DNA of 64,000 nucleotides from Oceanihabitans sp. 2_MG-2023 (GCF_030547245.1 NZ_JAUOQT010000001.1:806001-870000), one strand, 5' to 3'; counted from the first letter of the stretch, positions 1 to 8,473 are shown. Notes: a model not told the origin generated them from the letters alone. Numbers and translations: made by a program.

Positions 1-90
1 ACTGTTCCTTGTTTAAATGATGATGATGCTTGGGTTGCATTACTTGCTAAATGGATGAATAATTGGTCTGAAAACGGTTCTTTATCGTAA
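1..90 (+). CDS. hemH: C-terminal end of probable ferrochelatase (partial)
   Basis: Only the last 29 codons and the TAA stop lie inside the window, in frame 1. The peptide contains a PCLNDDDAWVALLA stretch, which resembles the conserved C-terminus of bacterial ferrochelatases (a PCLN motif followed by a Trp-containing helix). Ferrochelatase inserts iron into porphyrin as the last step of protoheme synthesis. The gene directly downstream, 7 nt away and on the same strand, is a HemJ homologue, so a heme operon is consistent. The identification rests on a very short fragment plus context; the rest of the gene lies to the left of the window. Confidence 0.6.
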   Translation, partial: TVPCLNDDDAWVALLAKWMNNWSENGSLS

Positions 91-97
91 TATAGCT

Positions 98-646
98 ATG
101 GATTATTATAACTACATAAAAGCGTTACATCTTATCTTTGTTATTACTTGGTTTGCTGGTTTATTTTATATTCCTAGACTTTTTGTGTATCAAATTGAAG
201 CTTTTCATAAACCTTCACCCGACAAAGAGATCCTTGGTAAACAACTTAAATTAATGGCCAAACGTTTATGGAATATTATTACTTGGCCTTCTGCAATTTT
301 AGCAACTGTTTTCGCAATTTGGTTACTTGTTTTACAACCTTTTTGGTTGCAACAACCTTGGATGCATGTTAAATTAACCTTTGTTGTTTTGTTAATAATC
401 TATCATTTAAAAACACATCAGTTTTACAAACAATTGCAAAAGGGAGTGGTTAAAAAAACTTCTAATTTTATGCGTTTATGGAACGAAGGCGCAACCTTTA
501 TTCTGTTTGCTGTTGTATTTTTGGTTATACTTAAAAGCGCTTTTAATTGGATTTTTGGAGTTGTAGGAATTCTTGTTTTAGGTGTTTTGTTAATGTTAGG
601 TTTTAAACTTTATAAAAACATTCGAAATAGAAATCCGGAAGCTTAA
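98..646 (+). CDS. hemJ: HemJ-type protoporphyrinogen IX oxidase (UPF0093/CopD-like)
   Basis: This is a 182-residue integral membrane protein. The N-terminus reads YIKALHLIFVITWFAGLFY followed by PRLFVY, the signature of the HemJ/UPF0093 family, including the early His (in KALHLI) thought to bind heme. Four to five hydrophobic segments follow (about residues 8-28, 60-80, 88-105, 125-145 and 150-172). HemJ oxidises protoporphyrinogen IX to protoporphyrin IX in the inner membrane. It begins 7 nt after the stop of the probable ferrochelatase gene, so the last two heme steps are probably co-transcribed. Size and motif order match the family, and nothing looks degenerate. Confidence 0.88.
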   Translation: MDYYNYIKALHLIFVITWFAGLFYIPRLFVYQIEAFHKPSPDKEILGKQLKLMAKRLWNIITWPSAILATVFAIWLLVLQPFWLQQPWMHVKLTFVVLLIIYHLKTHQFYKQLQKGVVKKTSNFMRLWNEGATFILFAVVFLVILKSAFNWIFGVVGILVLGVLLMLGFKLYKNIRNRNPEA

Positions 647-747
647 TTTAATATTGAATTTTACATGCAATGTATTTGGTGTGATTATTGTTATATTTAG
701 ACAATTACAACACTAATTTAAGATCCCTAGTTTATACAGGCATTTCT

Positions 748-2199
748 ATGAGATTAAAAAAACTGTCTTTACGAGTTCGAATTTTTATTGCCATGATTTT
801 TTTGGTGTTTTTTGCATCGATATTAATTACAGCAGTAGCTATTTATCAAAATAAAGAAGAAACAATAGACTACCATACGCAAAGGTTAGAGCGTAAAGAG
901 TCTAATATAAAAAGACATATCAATTTTGTAATTCAAGAAACATCTTTTGAGGTTAAAACCGAAAAAATTCCATTTATTTTTAAAGATGAAATTTACAAAA
1001 TTGCTTCTACACATGATTTGCCTATAAATCTCTATGATTTAGATGGTCAGCTATTAAAATCTTCTATTGCAGCTTTAACGCAAGATTCTTTACAAACCTG
1101 TTTAAATGCCGAAGTTTTAAATGCTTTGGCAAATACCGTAGAGCATAGATATGTTTTAAAACGAAAAGTTGGAGGAGAAACGTATCAATCTTCTTTTACA
1201 TATATAAAAGATCAAAAATCGAAACCAATTGCTATTTTAAATTTACCATTATTAGAGAATGATGATTTTTTAGCAAAAGAGTTAAATGAATTTCTAGAAC
1301 GTATTGGTTTTGCTTATTTGTTTATGTTATTAATGGCAGTAGGATTGGCTTATGTTTTATCTAAATATATTACTAAATCTTTGAATACCATAAGTGACAA
1401 AATTAATACAACAAGACTAGAAAAACGCAATCAAAAAATTGAAATAGACTCTGCAACAGTGGAAATTGCAGCGCTTGTTAAATCGTATAATAGTATGATT
1501 GATGAGTTAGAAGAAAGTGCTGTACAGTTAGCTACAAGTGAGCGAGAGCAGGCTTGGCGAGAAATGGCAAAACAGGTAGCTCATGAAATAAAAAACCCGT
1601 TAACTCCCATGCGATTAACTGTACAGAGTTTTCAACGTAAGTTTGATCCTTTAGATGAAAATATTTATCAAAAATTAGACGAGTATAGTAAAACGTTAAT
1701 TCAACAAATAGACACAATGAGTTCTATTGCATCTGCATTTTCGAACTTTGCAAAAATGCCAGCACAGAAAAATGAAATGCTTAATGTTGTAGAAATAGTA
1801 GACCTTTCTTTAGATATTTTTACGGAAGAATTTATAGCGTTTTCATCGAATAAGGAAGAAATTATTGCTAAGTTTGATAGAACACAATTAATTCGAGTAG
1901 TTACTAATTTAATTAAAAATGGTATTCAAGCAATTCCTGAAGATAGAACTCCAGAAATTGTAGTGAAAGTGCTTGAGGAAAATGAGGAGGTAAAAATAAC
2001 AGTTTCAGATAATGGAATAGGCATTACAGAGGAAAATAAAATAAAAATATTTGAACCAAAATTCACCACCAAATCTAGCGGAATGGGACTAGGACTTGCA
2101 ATGGTTAAAAATATTATGGAAACTTATAACGGAAGCATTACCTTTACATCTCAATTAGGTATGGGTACAACTTTTACAGTTACTTTTCCTAAAAAATAA
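748..2199 (+). CDS. NtrY-like membrane sensor histidine kinase
   Basis: A 483-residue kinase starting at the ATG of MRLKKLSLRVRIF; an in-frame TTG at 688 would add 20 residues but is less likely. A first membrane segment (about residues 11-33) and a second (about 190-210) flank a roughly 150-residue periplasmic sensor region without a recognisable domain. A HAMP-like linker leads to the H-box (AHEIKNPLTPMRL, phospho-acceptor His279), a form typical of NtrY-like kinases. The ATPase domain shows the N box (NLIKNGIQAIP), DNGIGI, and a GMGLGLAMV lid. No response regulator lies beside it, so its partner is elsewhere. The following crotonase is about 106 nt downstream and may or may not be co-transcribed. 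Confidence 0.85.
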   Translation: MRLKKLSLRVRIFIAMIFLVFFASILITAVAIYQNKEETIDYHTQRLERKESNIKRHINFVIQETSFEVKTEKIPFIFKDEIYKIASTHDLPINLYDLDGQLLKSSIAALTQDSLQTCLNAEVLNALANTVEHRYVLKRKVGGETYQSSFTYIKDQKSKPIAILNLPLLENDDFLAKELNEFLERIGFAYLFMLLMAVGLAYVLSKYITKSLNTISDKINTTRLEKRNQKIEIDSATVEIAALVKSYNSMIDELEESAVQLATSEREQAWREMAKQVAHEIKNPLTPMRLTVQSFQRKFDPLDENIYQKLDEYSKTLIQQIDTMSSIASAFSNFAKMPAQKNEMLNVVEIVDLSLDIFTEEFIAFSSNKEEIIAKFDRTQLIRVVTNLIKNGIQAIPEDRTPEIVVKVLEENEEVKITVSDNGIGITEENKIKIFEPKFTTKSSGMGLGLAMVKNIMETYNGSITFTSQLGMGTTFTVTFPKK

Positions 2200-2305
2200 A
2201 TTTATAATCAAAACAAATGGACGGGTTGCACTTGTTGACGCGTTCTTTGCGAAAAATATAATAATAGACAACTCCCTTTCTTTAGGGAATATAAATAGCA
2301 CTTTT

Positions 2306-3088
2306 ATGGCATATAATAACATACTTTCTACAACAGAAAAAGGGATTACAACAATTACCATTAATCGACCAAGCAAATTAAATGCACTTAATAAAGAAAC
2401 TATTCAAGAATTACACGAAGGGTTTAAAGATGCAGATAAAGACAAAAACACAAAGGTTATTATTGTAACTGGTAGTGGAGAAAAAGCCTTTGTTGCAGGA
2501 GCAGATATTAGTGAGTTTGCGAATTTTAGCGTGGAGAACGGAGGGAAGCTTGCTGCAAAAGGACAAGCGTTATTGTTTGATTTTGTTGAAAATTTAAAAA
2601 CACCAGTAATTGCTGCTATTAATGGTTTTGCTCTTGGTGGTGGTTTAGAATTGGCAATGGCTTGTCATTTTAGAGTAGCAAGTGATACAGCTAAAATGGG
2701 ATTGCCAGAGGTATCTCTTGGTGTAATTCCTGGTTATGGAGGAACACAACGTTTACCACAATTAGTTGGTAAAGGTCGTGCTATGGAAATGATAATGACA
2801 GCAGGAATGATTGATGCAGAAACAGCTAAAAATTACGGTTTAGTAAACCATGTTACAACATTAGAAGCGTTACTGCCTTTAGCAGAAAAAATTGCGGGTA
2901 AAATTATGCGTAACTCTACCGTTGCAATTGGTAAAGCTATAAAAGCAATTAATGCCAATTATAAAGAAGGAAAAGATGGTTATAAATTAGAAATAAAACA
3001 ATTTGGAAAATGCTTTGGAACCGAAGATTTTAAAGAAGGTACAACAGCCTTTTTAGAAAAACGTAAAGCAGATTTTCCAGGGAAATAA
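2306..3088 (+). CDS. Enoyl-CoA hydratase/isomerase family protein (crotonase)
   Basis: A 260-residue full-length crotonase. The oxyanion-hole motif AFVAGADISEF is followed by the family signature GFALGGGLELAMACHFRVA and by GLPEVSLGVIPGYGGTQRL. The two glutamates that activate water in enoyl-CoA hydratases are therefore present (in GGLELA and LPEV). The likely reaction is hydration of 2-trans-enoyl-CoA during beta-oxidation or amino-acid degradation in the cytoplasm. The exact substrate cannot be read from the sequence. A strong terminator follows 24 nt after the stop. Confidence 0.88.
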   Translation: MAYNNILSTTEKGITTITINRPSKLNALNKETIQELHEGFKDADKDKNTKVIIVTGSGEKAFVAGADISEFANFSVENGGKLAAKGQALLFDFVENLKTPVIAAINGFALGGGLELAMACHFRVASDTAKMGLPEVSLGVIPGYGGTQRLPQLVGKGRAMEMIMTAGMIDAETAKNYGLVNHVTTLEALLPLAEKIAGKIMRNSTVAIGKAIKAINANYKEGKDGYKLEIKQFGKCFGTEDFKEGTTAFLEKRKADFPGK

Positions 3089-3112
3089 TTTTTTAAAAGA
3101 ACAAATTAGGTA

Positions 3113-3146
3113 TTAAAAAAGCGAGCAGTTATGCTCGCTTTTTTAA
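3113..3146. terminator. Bidirectional intrinsic terminator
   Basis: The inverted repeat GCGAGCA-GTTA-TGCTCGC is flanked by A6 on the left and T6 on the right, so it can act in both directions. It separates the crotonase gene (plus strand) from the converging small secreted protein gene at 3167-3766. The same stem recurs at 3981-4012 behind the paralogue, which suggests the terminator was duplicated along with the gene. Confidence 0.85.
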
Positions 3147-3166
3147 TTAAATAAGAATAGAAAATT

Positions 3167-3766
3167 TTATAATAATTCTATATTATTAATATAGGTTCTT
3201 CCTTCCGTTTTTATTACTATTTCATATTTTCCTTTATGTTCTGGATTTAAGCTTAAAATCCTACCAATATTGGTTGTGTTTTCAATAGTTTCTTCGTAGA
3301 TTAAATAAAATTCATTCCCTTCTGTATCTTCGTAGTGTACATTAATTTCTAATGGTTTTTGATCTAAGGATAATTTAGAGACATATACTTTATTCGCATT
3401 GTTTCTAATTACCGGTTTAAAGATTGTTTTGGTTTTATCTTTTTCAAATACCACTATGGTATTAGAAACCTGAAAAGGAATTACTTCGATTTCTAATGCT
3501 TTGTTCAATTCAAAAATGTAATCGCCATTTGGTAATGCTGTTAAATCAAATCCTTTTATGTATTTACCAGAATTCTGAATTAATTCATTGTATAGAATAA
3601 TCCCGTGTGTATTCTTAATTAAGAGCTCGTCTCCTTCTTTAACATCATTTAATGTTAACATGGTTCTTTTTGCATCATTTAAATTACTTAAAGGTGCATT
3701 TGCATTTGCTAGTAAAGTCGTACATAGTACTACTAATACTAAAGTGTTTTTCATTAATTTTTTCAT
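3167..3766 (-). CDS. Small secreted protein, tandem paralogue A
   Basis: A 199-residue protein of unknown function. A Lys-rich start and hydrophobic segment ending in LLANANA predict a signal peptide cut near residue 24. The mature part is beta-rich, with repeated short strands and a central FDLTALPNG(D/E)Y motif shared with the neighbouring paralogue at 4041-4637; the two are similar along their whole length. I do not recognise a catalytic motif. The architecture suggests a small Ig-like or DUF-type extracytoplasmic domain. It has its own promoter upstream and shares its terminator stem with the paralogue. Base use is typical of the window. Confidence 0.75.
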   Translation of the reverse strand: MKKLMKNTLVLVVLCTTLLANANAPLSNLNDAKRTMLTLNDVKEGDELLIKNTHGIILYNELIQNSGKYIKGFDLTALPNGDYIFELNKALEIEVIPFQVSNTIVVFEKDKTKTIFKPVIRNNANKVYVSKLSLDQKPLEINVHYEDTEGNEFYLIYEETIENTTNIGRILSLNPEHKGKYEIVIKTEGRTYINNIELL

Positions 3767-3794
3767 AATCTAATAGGTTTAATGATTATATAGA

Positions 3795-3860
3795 CAAAGC
3801 TATATCTAAAGGGGGATTTACAAAACATCTATATTTACTATTATATATAGTATTTTAACT
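3795..3860 (-). promoter_or_regulatory. Promoter and conserved upstream block of paralogue A
   Basis: Read on the minus strand, TAGCTTTG (3802-3795) fits the flavobacterial -7 element TAnnTTTG and lies 36 nt from the start codon. Further upstream (about 3817-3860) is an AT-rich block containing an ACATCTAT core and an ATATATAG stretch. Almost the same arrangement occurs at 4805-4870 in front of the remnant copy, so the block was duplicated and retained. It is a candidate binding region for the neighbouring AraC regulator. Confidence 0.55.
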
Positions 3861-3980
3861 TAAAATATTGATTACTAATTAGTTGTGATAAAATATAACA
3901 TATTAAAGTTAATTTAGTATAGACTGTTTTTTTTTGTCATTTTTAAGTTGTTGAAAAGAATTTCGAATAACATTGGTAAA

Positions 3981-4012
3981 CAAAAAAGCGAGCAGTTGTT
4001 GCTCGCTTTTAA
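3981..4012 (-). terminator. Intrinsic terminator of paralogue B
   Basis: The stem GCGAGCA-GTTGT-TGCTCGC is flanked by A6 on the plus-strand left side, which gives a U tract when read on the minus strand. It lies about 30 nt downstream of the stop of the gene at 4041-4637. Its stem is identical to that of the terminator at 3113-3146. Confidence 0.8.
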
Positions 4013-4040
4013 TAAACTGAAGAGTATTATATAAATCTAA

Positions 4041-4637
4041 CTAAAACTGTATATAATCGACAAAAGTTCTTCCTTCGGTTTTTGTAACTATTCTATATCT
4101 TCCTTTTTTGTTTTCGTCTAAATTTAAAACTCTAGCAATATTACTTGAATCTTCAATCTTTTCAGAATAAATTAAATGGAAGTCATTGTTTTCTATATCT
4201 TCATAAAAAACCTCAACATTTAAAGGTTGTTGGTTTAAAGATAATTTAGAGATATACACTTTATTTTCTTTATTTCTTATAGAAGGTATAAAGATTGTTG
4301 ATTCTTCTCCATTATTAAATGCAATCATATTATTAGAAACATGAAAAGGAATAATTTTAATTTCAGAATCTTTTACTAATTCAAAAAAGTATTCACCATT
4401 TGGTAATGCTGTTAAGTCAAACCCTTTTGTGTAGTCCCCAGAATTTTCAATTAATTCTTTGTAAATAACGATATCTAATGTATTCTTAATTAAAAGTTCG
4501 TTTCCTTCTTTAACATTATTTAATGTTAAAGTTGTTCTTCTTGCATCGTTTAAAGGATTTAAAGGAGCATTTGCGTTAGCTAGTAATGTAGTAAACAATA
4601 CTGCAATTACTAAAGTGTTTTTTATGAATTTTTTCAT
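4041..4637 (-). CDS. Small secreted protein, tandem paralogue B
   Basis: A 198-residue secreted protein of unknown function, paralogous to the product of 3167-3766. Shared features are a signal peptide ending LLANANA, the block FDLTALPNGEYFFEL, a VYISKLSLNQQPL block, and a C-terminal KTEGRTF(V)DYI segment. It has no good -7 element directly upstream; the nearest promoter lies beyond the 31-codon remnant at 4681-4776, so the two may be read from one transcript. Both copies are intact, which suggests both are under selection. A regulatory link to the divergent AraC gene is inferred from position only. Confidence 0.75.
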   Translation of the reverse strand: MKKFIKNTLVIAVLFTTLLANANAPLNPLNDARRTTLTLNNVKEGNELLIKNTLDIVIYKELIENSGDYTKGFDLTALPNGEYFFELVKDSEIKIIPFHVSNNMIAFNNGEESTIFIPSIRNKENKVYISKLSLNQQPLNVEVFYEDIENNDFHLIYSEKIEDSSNIARVLNLDENKKGRYRIVTKTEGRTFVDYIQF

Positions 4638-4680
4638 GATATTTTATTTTATAATTTATGTTGTTTTCTTTTACAACTTT

Positions 4681-4776
4681 TTAAATTGGTTCTTGATTTA
4701 AAGACTTGTTTGCGTTTACTAGTACACTTAACATTTGAGCTCCTAGATTTTTAATGTTTTTTATGAATTTTTTCAT
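4681..4776 (-). pseudogene. Remnant N-terminus of a third paralogue (31 codons)
   Basis: A minus-strand ATG at 4776 opens a 31-codon frame starting MKKFIKN, the same first seven residues as paralogue B. It later keeps an NAN motif like the end of the signal peptides, then reaches a stop. It sits 36 nt from a -7 element, exactly as paralogue A does, so it occupies the position of a former full-length copy. The rest of that gene is gone. It may now act as a leader open reading frame in front of paralogue B. Confidence 0.6.
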
Positions 4777-4804
4777 AACTATTTGGGTTTAATTATTCTG
4801 AGGA

Positions 4805-4870
4805 CAAAGTTATAGACATAGAAGAGTTTAAAAAGCATCTATTTTTACAACTATATATACTATTTTACCC
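4805..4870 (-). promoter_or_regulatory. Promoter and conserved upstream block before the remnant/paralogue B
   Basis: On the minus strand TAACTTTG (4812-4805) matches TAnnTTTG. Upstream (about 4826-4870) an AT-rich block with GCATCTAT and CTATATATAC closely resembles the block in front of paralogue A, but about 10 nt closer to the -7 element. The region also separates these genes from the divergent AraC gene. Confidence 0.55.
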
Positions 4871-4953
4871 TAGTTAATAGTATCGAAAACGTTATATGTT
4901 AATATAGTATATATTAGTGGTAAATTACCATACTCTAAGACTATTAAAAGTTG

Positions 4954-4961
4954 TAATTTTG
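4954..4961 (+). promoter_or_regulatory. -7 promoter element of the AraC gene
   Basis: TAATTTTG fits the flavobacterial -7 consensus TAnnTTTG. It lies 29 nt before the GTG start of the AraC gene, which supports that rare start codon. No clear TTG -33 element was seen at the usual spacing. Confidence 0.5.
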
Positions 4962-4989
4962 CTGTATTATATAATAACTGATTTTTATT

Positions 4990-5859
4990 GTGCAATTAAA
5001 ACCTACATTTAAAAAGATTACACCAGATTTTGGTAGCTCCATAACTGCTATACAAAAAACGAAAAAGCGAAAACGAAGTGAAGCTTTTTGGCACTTTCAC
5101 CCTGAATTAGAATTAGTTTATGTAAATAAAGGAAAAGGGAGAAGGCATATAGGTAATCATCTTTCATACTTTAATAACAGTCAATTGATATTAATAGGAT
5201 CTAATTTGCCTCATAACGGGTTTACAGATCGTTTGACTTCTAAAGGTAAAGAAACGATGTTGCAATTTCATCCAGAGTTTTTAGGGGATCTTTTTAATAA
5301 ACTGCCAGAGATGAAAAACATCACGCAGTTAATAGAACGTTCTAAAAAAGGAATTTTATTTAAAAGAGAAATAAAAGAAATCGTTGGCCCAAAAATAGAA
5401 AAACTGCCTAAATATGAAGGTATTAAACGCGTAACTAAGCTTTTAGAAATATTAGAATTATTAGCGTTGAGTTCCGATTATGTGTTGTTAAATGAAAACG
5501 GTTATATGTTTGAAACACAACCACAAGACAGTAATAAAATAGATAAGATTTTTAAATATGTTAATAAAAATTATCAAGAACATATTAGTTTAGATGAAAT
5601 TGCTGCATACGTAAACTTAACTGTTCCTGCATTTTGTAGATATTTTAAAAAAGTAACAGGTAAAACCTTTACACAGTTTGTTAACGAGTGTCGTATATTT
5701 TATGCAACAAAACTATTAACAGAAAGTCAAAGTAGTATTACTGATATTTGTTTTGAATGTGGTTTTAATAATTTTTCACACTTTAATAAAGTGTTTAATG
5801 AAGTTATTGGTAAAAGTGCATCCAAATATAGAAATGAAATGCGTTTAATTATTCAATAA
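4990..5859 (+). CDS. AraC-family transcriptional regulator
   Basis: A 289-residue regulator. The N-terminal part (about residues 20-110) is a cupin-like effector domain with a FWHFHPELELVYVNKGKG segment, typical of AraC regulators that sense small molecules. The C-terminal 100 residues hold two helix-turn-helix motifs (LDEIAAYVNLTVPAFCRYFK, then ITDICFECGFNNFSHFNKVF). The start is GTG; the next ATG would remove the effector domain. The gene is divergent from the small secreted protein genes, so it is a plausible regulator of them. A 57-codon gene follows after 7 nt. Confidence 0.85.
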   Translation: MQLKPTFKKITPDFGSSITAIQKTKKRKRSEAFWHFHPELELVYVNKGKGRRHIGNHLSYFNNSQLILIGSNLPHNGFTDRLTSKGKETMLQFHPEFLGDLFNKLPEMKNITQLIERSKKGILFKREIKEIVGPKIEKLPKYEGIKRVTKLLEILELLALSSDYVLLNENGYMFETQPQDSNKIDKIFKYVNKNYQEHISLDEIAAYVNLTVPAFCRYFKKVTGKTFTQFVNECRIFYATKLLTESQSSITDICFECGFNNFSHFNKVFNEVIGKSASKYRNEMRLIIQ

Positions 5860-5866
5860 GAAGCTT

Positions 5867-6040
5867 ATGGACGATAAAATCGATAAAACACTAGAATACT
5901 ATAGTATTAAAAAAAGAGAAATTCTTGATTTTGTTAATTCACAAAACAATCTAACCACAGAGCAGATAATAGAAAGCGGAGAGGGTTTAGAAGCTTTAGA
6001 ATATAAAATTACAGCATTAGAAATTGCAAAAGAAAATTAG
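5867..6040 (+). CDS. Small hypothetical protein, 57 aa
   Basis: An ATG 7 nt after the AraC stop opens a 57-codon frame ending at TAG 6038-6040. The product is acidic and helical (DDKIDKTLEYYSIKKREIL at the start), without signal peptide or membrane segment. Spacing suggests co-transcription with the regulator. The end lies 3 nt from the converging HD-domain gene. No family is recognised; it could be a small helical partner protein. Confidence 0.6.
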   Translation: MDDKIDKTLEYYSIKKREILDFVNSQNNLTTEQIIESGEGLEALEYKITALEIAKEN

Positions 6041-6043
6041 AGT

Positions 6044-6703
6044 TTACTTTTTTCCATTCCATTCTGCGTAAAATTGTTTTAAAAAGCCTTCCATATATTG
6101 ATGTCTTTCGAGGGCAATTTGTTTCCCTGTTTGTGTATTCATCTTGTCTTTTAACAACAAAAGCTTTTCGTAAAAATGATTAATGGTTGGCGCGGTCGAT
6201 TTTTTATATGCCGCTGTGCTCATATTTAGATTCGGTTTAATATCAGGATTGTAAAGTGCCCTATCTTTAAAACCACCATAATTAAAACAACGCGCAATAC
6301 CAATAGCTCCAATAGCATCTAGTCTGTCTGCATCTTGTACCACTTCTAATTCTTTTGAGGTAAAGGTGGTATTACCATCTAAAGATTTATTAAAAGACAT
6401 GTTAGCAATAATGGCTACGACATGTTCTATAATATCTAAAGGTATATTTTCTTCACATAAAAATTCTCGAGCTAATTTTGGGCCAACAGTATCATCACCA
6501 TTATAAAACTTACTATCTGCAATATCGTGTAATAAAGCTGCTAATGAAACCACCAAAACATCTACTTCTTCTTTTTTAGCAATTAGTAAGCTATTATTAT
6601 ATACGCGTTCAATATGAAACCAATCATGGCCACCTTCGGCATTTTTGAGCGTTTCTTTCACAAAACGCTTAGTAGTTTCAATAATAGAATTTGTAGTTTG
6701 CAT
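6044..6703 (-). CDS. HD-domain metal-dependent phosphohydrolase
   Basis: A 219-residue HD-superfamily enzyme. Metal ligands are visible in order: GGHDWFHIERV, LLHDIADSK (the HD doublet), and VVQDADRLDAIGAIGIAR. This set and length match the YedJ/YpgQ-type HD phosphohydrolases, whose natural substrates (probably nucleotides) are poorly defined. The protein is cytoplasmic. It lies 6 nt downstream of the acyl-ACP desaturase gene and is probably the last gene of the plsC-desaturase-HD operon. Confidence 0.82.
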   Translation of the reverse strand: MQTTNSIIETTKRFVKETLKNAEGGHDWFHIERVYNNSLLIAKKEEVDVLVVSLAALLHDIADSKFYNGDDTVGPKLAREFLCEENIPLDIIEHVVAIIANMSFNKSLDGNTTFTSKELEVVQDADRLDAIGAIGIARCFNYGGFKDRALYNPDIKPNLNMSTAAYKKSTAPTINHFYEKLLLLKDKMNTQTGKQIALERHQYMEGFLKQFYAEWNGKK

Positions 6704-6709
6704 TTACGA

Positions 6710-7696
6710 TTATAATTTTGCTGGTTCTACCCATTTAAATTCAAAAGAGTTTTCCGGAATTTTCATACGTTCTGCAATTCGTATCATTCTAGAGGGTAGC
6801 TTCATTAGGTAATCTCTAGCTTTCTCTGCTTCATCGGTTAGGTTTGAAATTTTATCGATTTCCCAACGCTTAGTAAGTTTTTCTAAAATATCAACATAAT
6901 CTGTAGCGGTGTATACTCCAATACGTTGTGCGGTATTAGAAAATTCTTCAAAAGCAGAACTTATTTTATTTCCAGATTCTCTTAAAAAGTGAGCAGGCAT
7001 GGTGATTTTTTGCTTCATCATATATTGAAAAGCAAGCATCATTTCACTAGGATCTACAGCAAAAATTCGTTCTACAAATTCACAATATGCATGATGGTGT
7101 CGCATTTCGTCTCCTGAAATTATTTTACACATTTTAGCAAGTTGTTTGTTTCCTTTTTGTTTTGCAATTTTTGCAACTCTATTGTGTGAAATATATGTAG
7201 CTAGTTCTTGAAAACTGGTATATAAAAAGTTTTTATAAGGATCTCTATCTGTGCCAATATCAAAACCATCGGCAATAAGATGTTGTGTCGTTTTTTCAAT
7301 TTCTTTCATGTTTACACGTCCAGAAAGGTAGAGGTATTTGTTAAGCACATCTCCATGTCTGTTTTCTTCAGCAGTCCAATGTCTAACCCATTTAGACCAA
7401 CCATTTCTTCCTACTTGATCGACGCCTTCTACATCCATTAACCAAGATTCGTAAGTTGGTAGGGCTTCTTCGGTTATCATGTCGCCAACTAAAACGACCC
7501 AAAAATCATAAGGTAATTCTTTCGATAATTCTCTAATTTCTTTTACTTCTTCCAAAAAATTATCTCCTTCACTATTTGGTAAAAAATCGGTTGGTTGCCA
7601 AATGGTATCTACAGGAATTAAATATTTCTGAATTAAGGATTCTATGTCTTTTTCTAAAAACGACATTACTTCTAATCTTACATTTTTTATGGACAT
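6710..7696 (-). CDS. Acyl-ACP desaturase (fatty acid desaturase type 2)
   Basis: A 328-residue soluble diiron desaturase. Two carboxylate/histidine motifs bind the diiron centre: EENRH (in WTAEENRHGDVLNKY) and DEMRHH (in ISGDEMRHHHAYCEF). Length and motif spacing fit the plant-type stearoyl-ACP desaturase family. It would introduce a cis double bond into ACP-bound fatty acid, so it affects membrane fluidity. It sits between plsC and the HD hydrolase with 5-6 nt gaps. Direct transfer of its products to the neighbouring acyltransferase is a plausible inference. Confidence 0.88.
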   Translation of the reverse strand: MSIKNVRLEVMSFLEKDIESLIQKYLIPVDTIWQPTDFLPNSEGDNFLEEVKEIRELSKELPYDFWVVLVGDMITEEALPTYESWLMDVEGVDQVGRNGWSKWVRHWTAEENRHGDVLNKYLYLSGRVNMKEIEKTTQHLIADGFDIGTDRDPYKNFLYTSFQELATYISHNRVAKIAKQKGNKQLAKMCKIISGDEMRHHHAYCEFVERIFAVDPSEMMLAFQYMMKQKITMPAHFLRESGNKISSAFEEFSNTAQRIGVYTATDYVDILEKLTKRWEIDKISNLTDEAEKARDYLMKLPSRMIRIAERMKIPENSFEFKWVEPAKL

Positions 7697-7701
7697 AATT
7701 T

Positions 7702-8439
7702 CTAAATTTTAATACTGTTTTTTATTGTTGTTTCAATATGCTCCAGTAATAATTCTTGTGTTTCAAAATCACTTTTAGTAACCGGTTTGTGTGCTGTAAA
7801 AGTTAAATGATTACCTATTCCTAAAGGAAACTTTCCGTAACGTAGATTTTTCCATGAATTATTAATAGTTACTGGTATAATTACTGCACTTGGAATATAT
7901 TTTATTAAGGTTTCAAGACCTTTAGTGTGAAAAGGTTTTGGTTTGCCATCACGACTTCTTGTTCCTTCCGGAAAAATAACTGCAGCACGTTTATTGGTTT
8001 CAATATAATCTGCGAATTTTCGAATAGCTACAATAGATTGTCTGGCATTTTTTCTATCTATTAAAACAGATCCTCCATGGCGTAAGTTATAGGACACACT
8101 AGCAATCCCTTTTCCTAATTCTTTTTTGCTAACAAATTTTACATGATGTTTTCTAAAATACCACATGATTGGAGGTATATCTGACATGCTTTGGTGGTTT
8201 GCCACAATAATTATTGGCTGCGAAGTATCTATATTATATTTGTTATAAAACGAATGTCTAGAACCTAAAAGATTTACGCAACGCATTAGGCAAAACTGTA
8301 AAGCATCTACACTATTTTTATGCGCTTTGTAGCCAAAAACATTAAAACAAAACCATTGTATTGGGTGAAATACCAGCAATGCTATCGCAAAAAACAAGTA
8401 ATAGATACAAGATAAAGGATATGCTAAAATTTTCCTCAT
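7702..8439 (-). CDS. plsC: 1-acyl-sn-glycerol-3-phosphate acyltransferase (PlsC family)
   Basis: A 245-residue acyltransferase with an N-terminal membrane segment (about residues 10-30). The catalytic NHxxxxD motif is NHQSMSD, followed by VSKKELGKG and the substrate-binding FPEGTRSRDG. These are the four blocks of the LPLAT/PlsC family, which makes phosphatidic acid from lysophosphatidic acid at the inner membrane. It is first in a three-gene operon with the desaturase. A -7 element (TATTTTTG on the minus strand) lies 24 nt upstream, next to the terminator of the preceding gene. Confidence 0.85.
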   Translation of the reverse strand: MRKILAYPLSCIYYLFFAIALLVFHPIQWFCFNVFGYKAHKNSVDALQFCLMRCVNLLGSRHSFYNKYNIDTSQPIIIVANHQSMSDIPPIMWYFRKHHVKFVSKKELGKGIASVSYNLRHGGSVLIDRKNARQSIVAIRKFADYIETNKRAAVIFPEGTRSRDGKPKPFHTKGLETLIKYIPSAVIIPVTINNSWKNLRYGKFPLGIGNHLTFTAHKPVTKSDFETQELLLEHIETTIKNSIKI

Positions 8440-8462
8440 TATAATTGTTAAAATTAATGATT

Positions 8463-8470
8463 CAAAAATA
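8463..8470 (-). promoter_or_regulatory. -7 promoter element of the plsC operon
   Basis: On the minus strand TATTTTTG fits TAnnTTTG and lies 24 nt from the plsC start codon. It overlaps the U-tract of the terminator just upstream, a compact arrangement in which one transcript ends where the next begins. Confidence 0.45.
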
Positions 8471-8473
8471 AAA

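Noticed and set aside
688-747. TTG-initiated extension of the NtrY-like kinase
   Set aside because: The 20 extra residues have no family support and the ATG at 748 gives a normal membrane N-terminus.
2155-2376. Minus-strand frame across the kinase-crotonase gap
   Set aside because: It overlaps two real coding genes, has no recognisable domain and no separate promoter; it looks like a chance frame.
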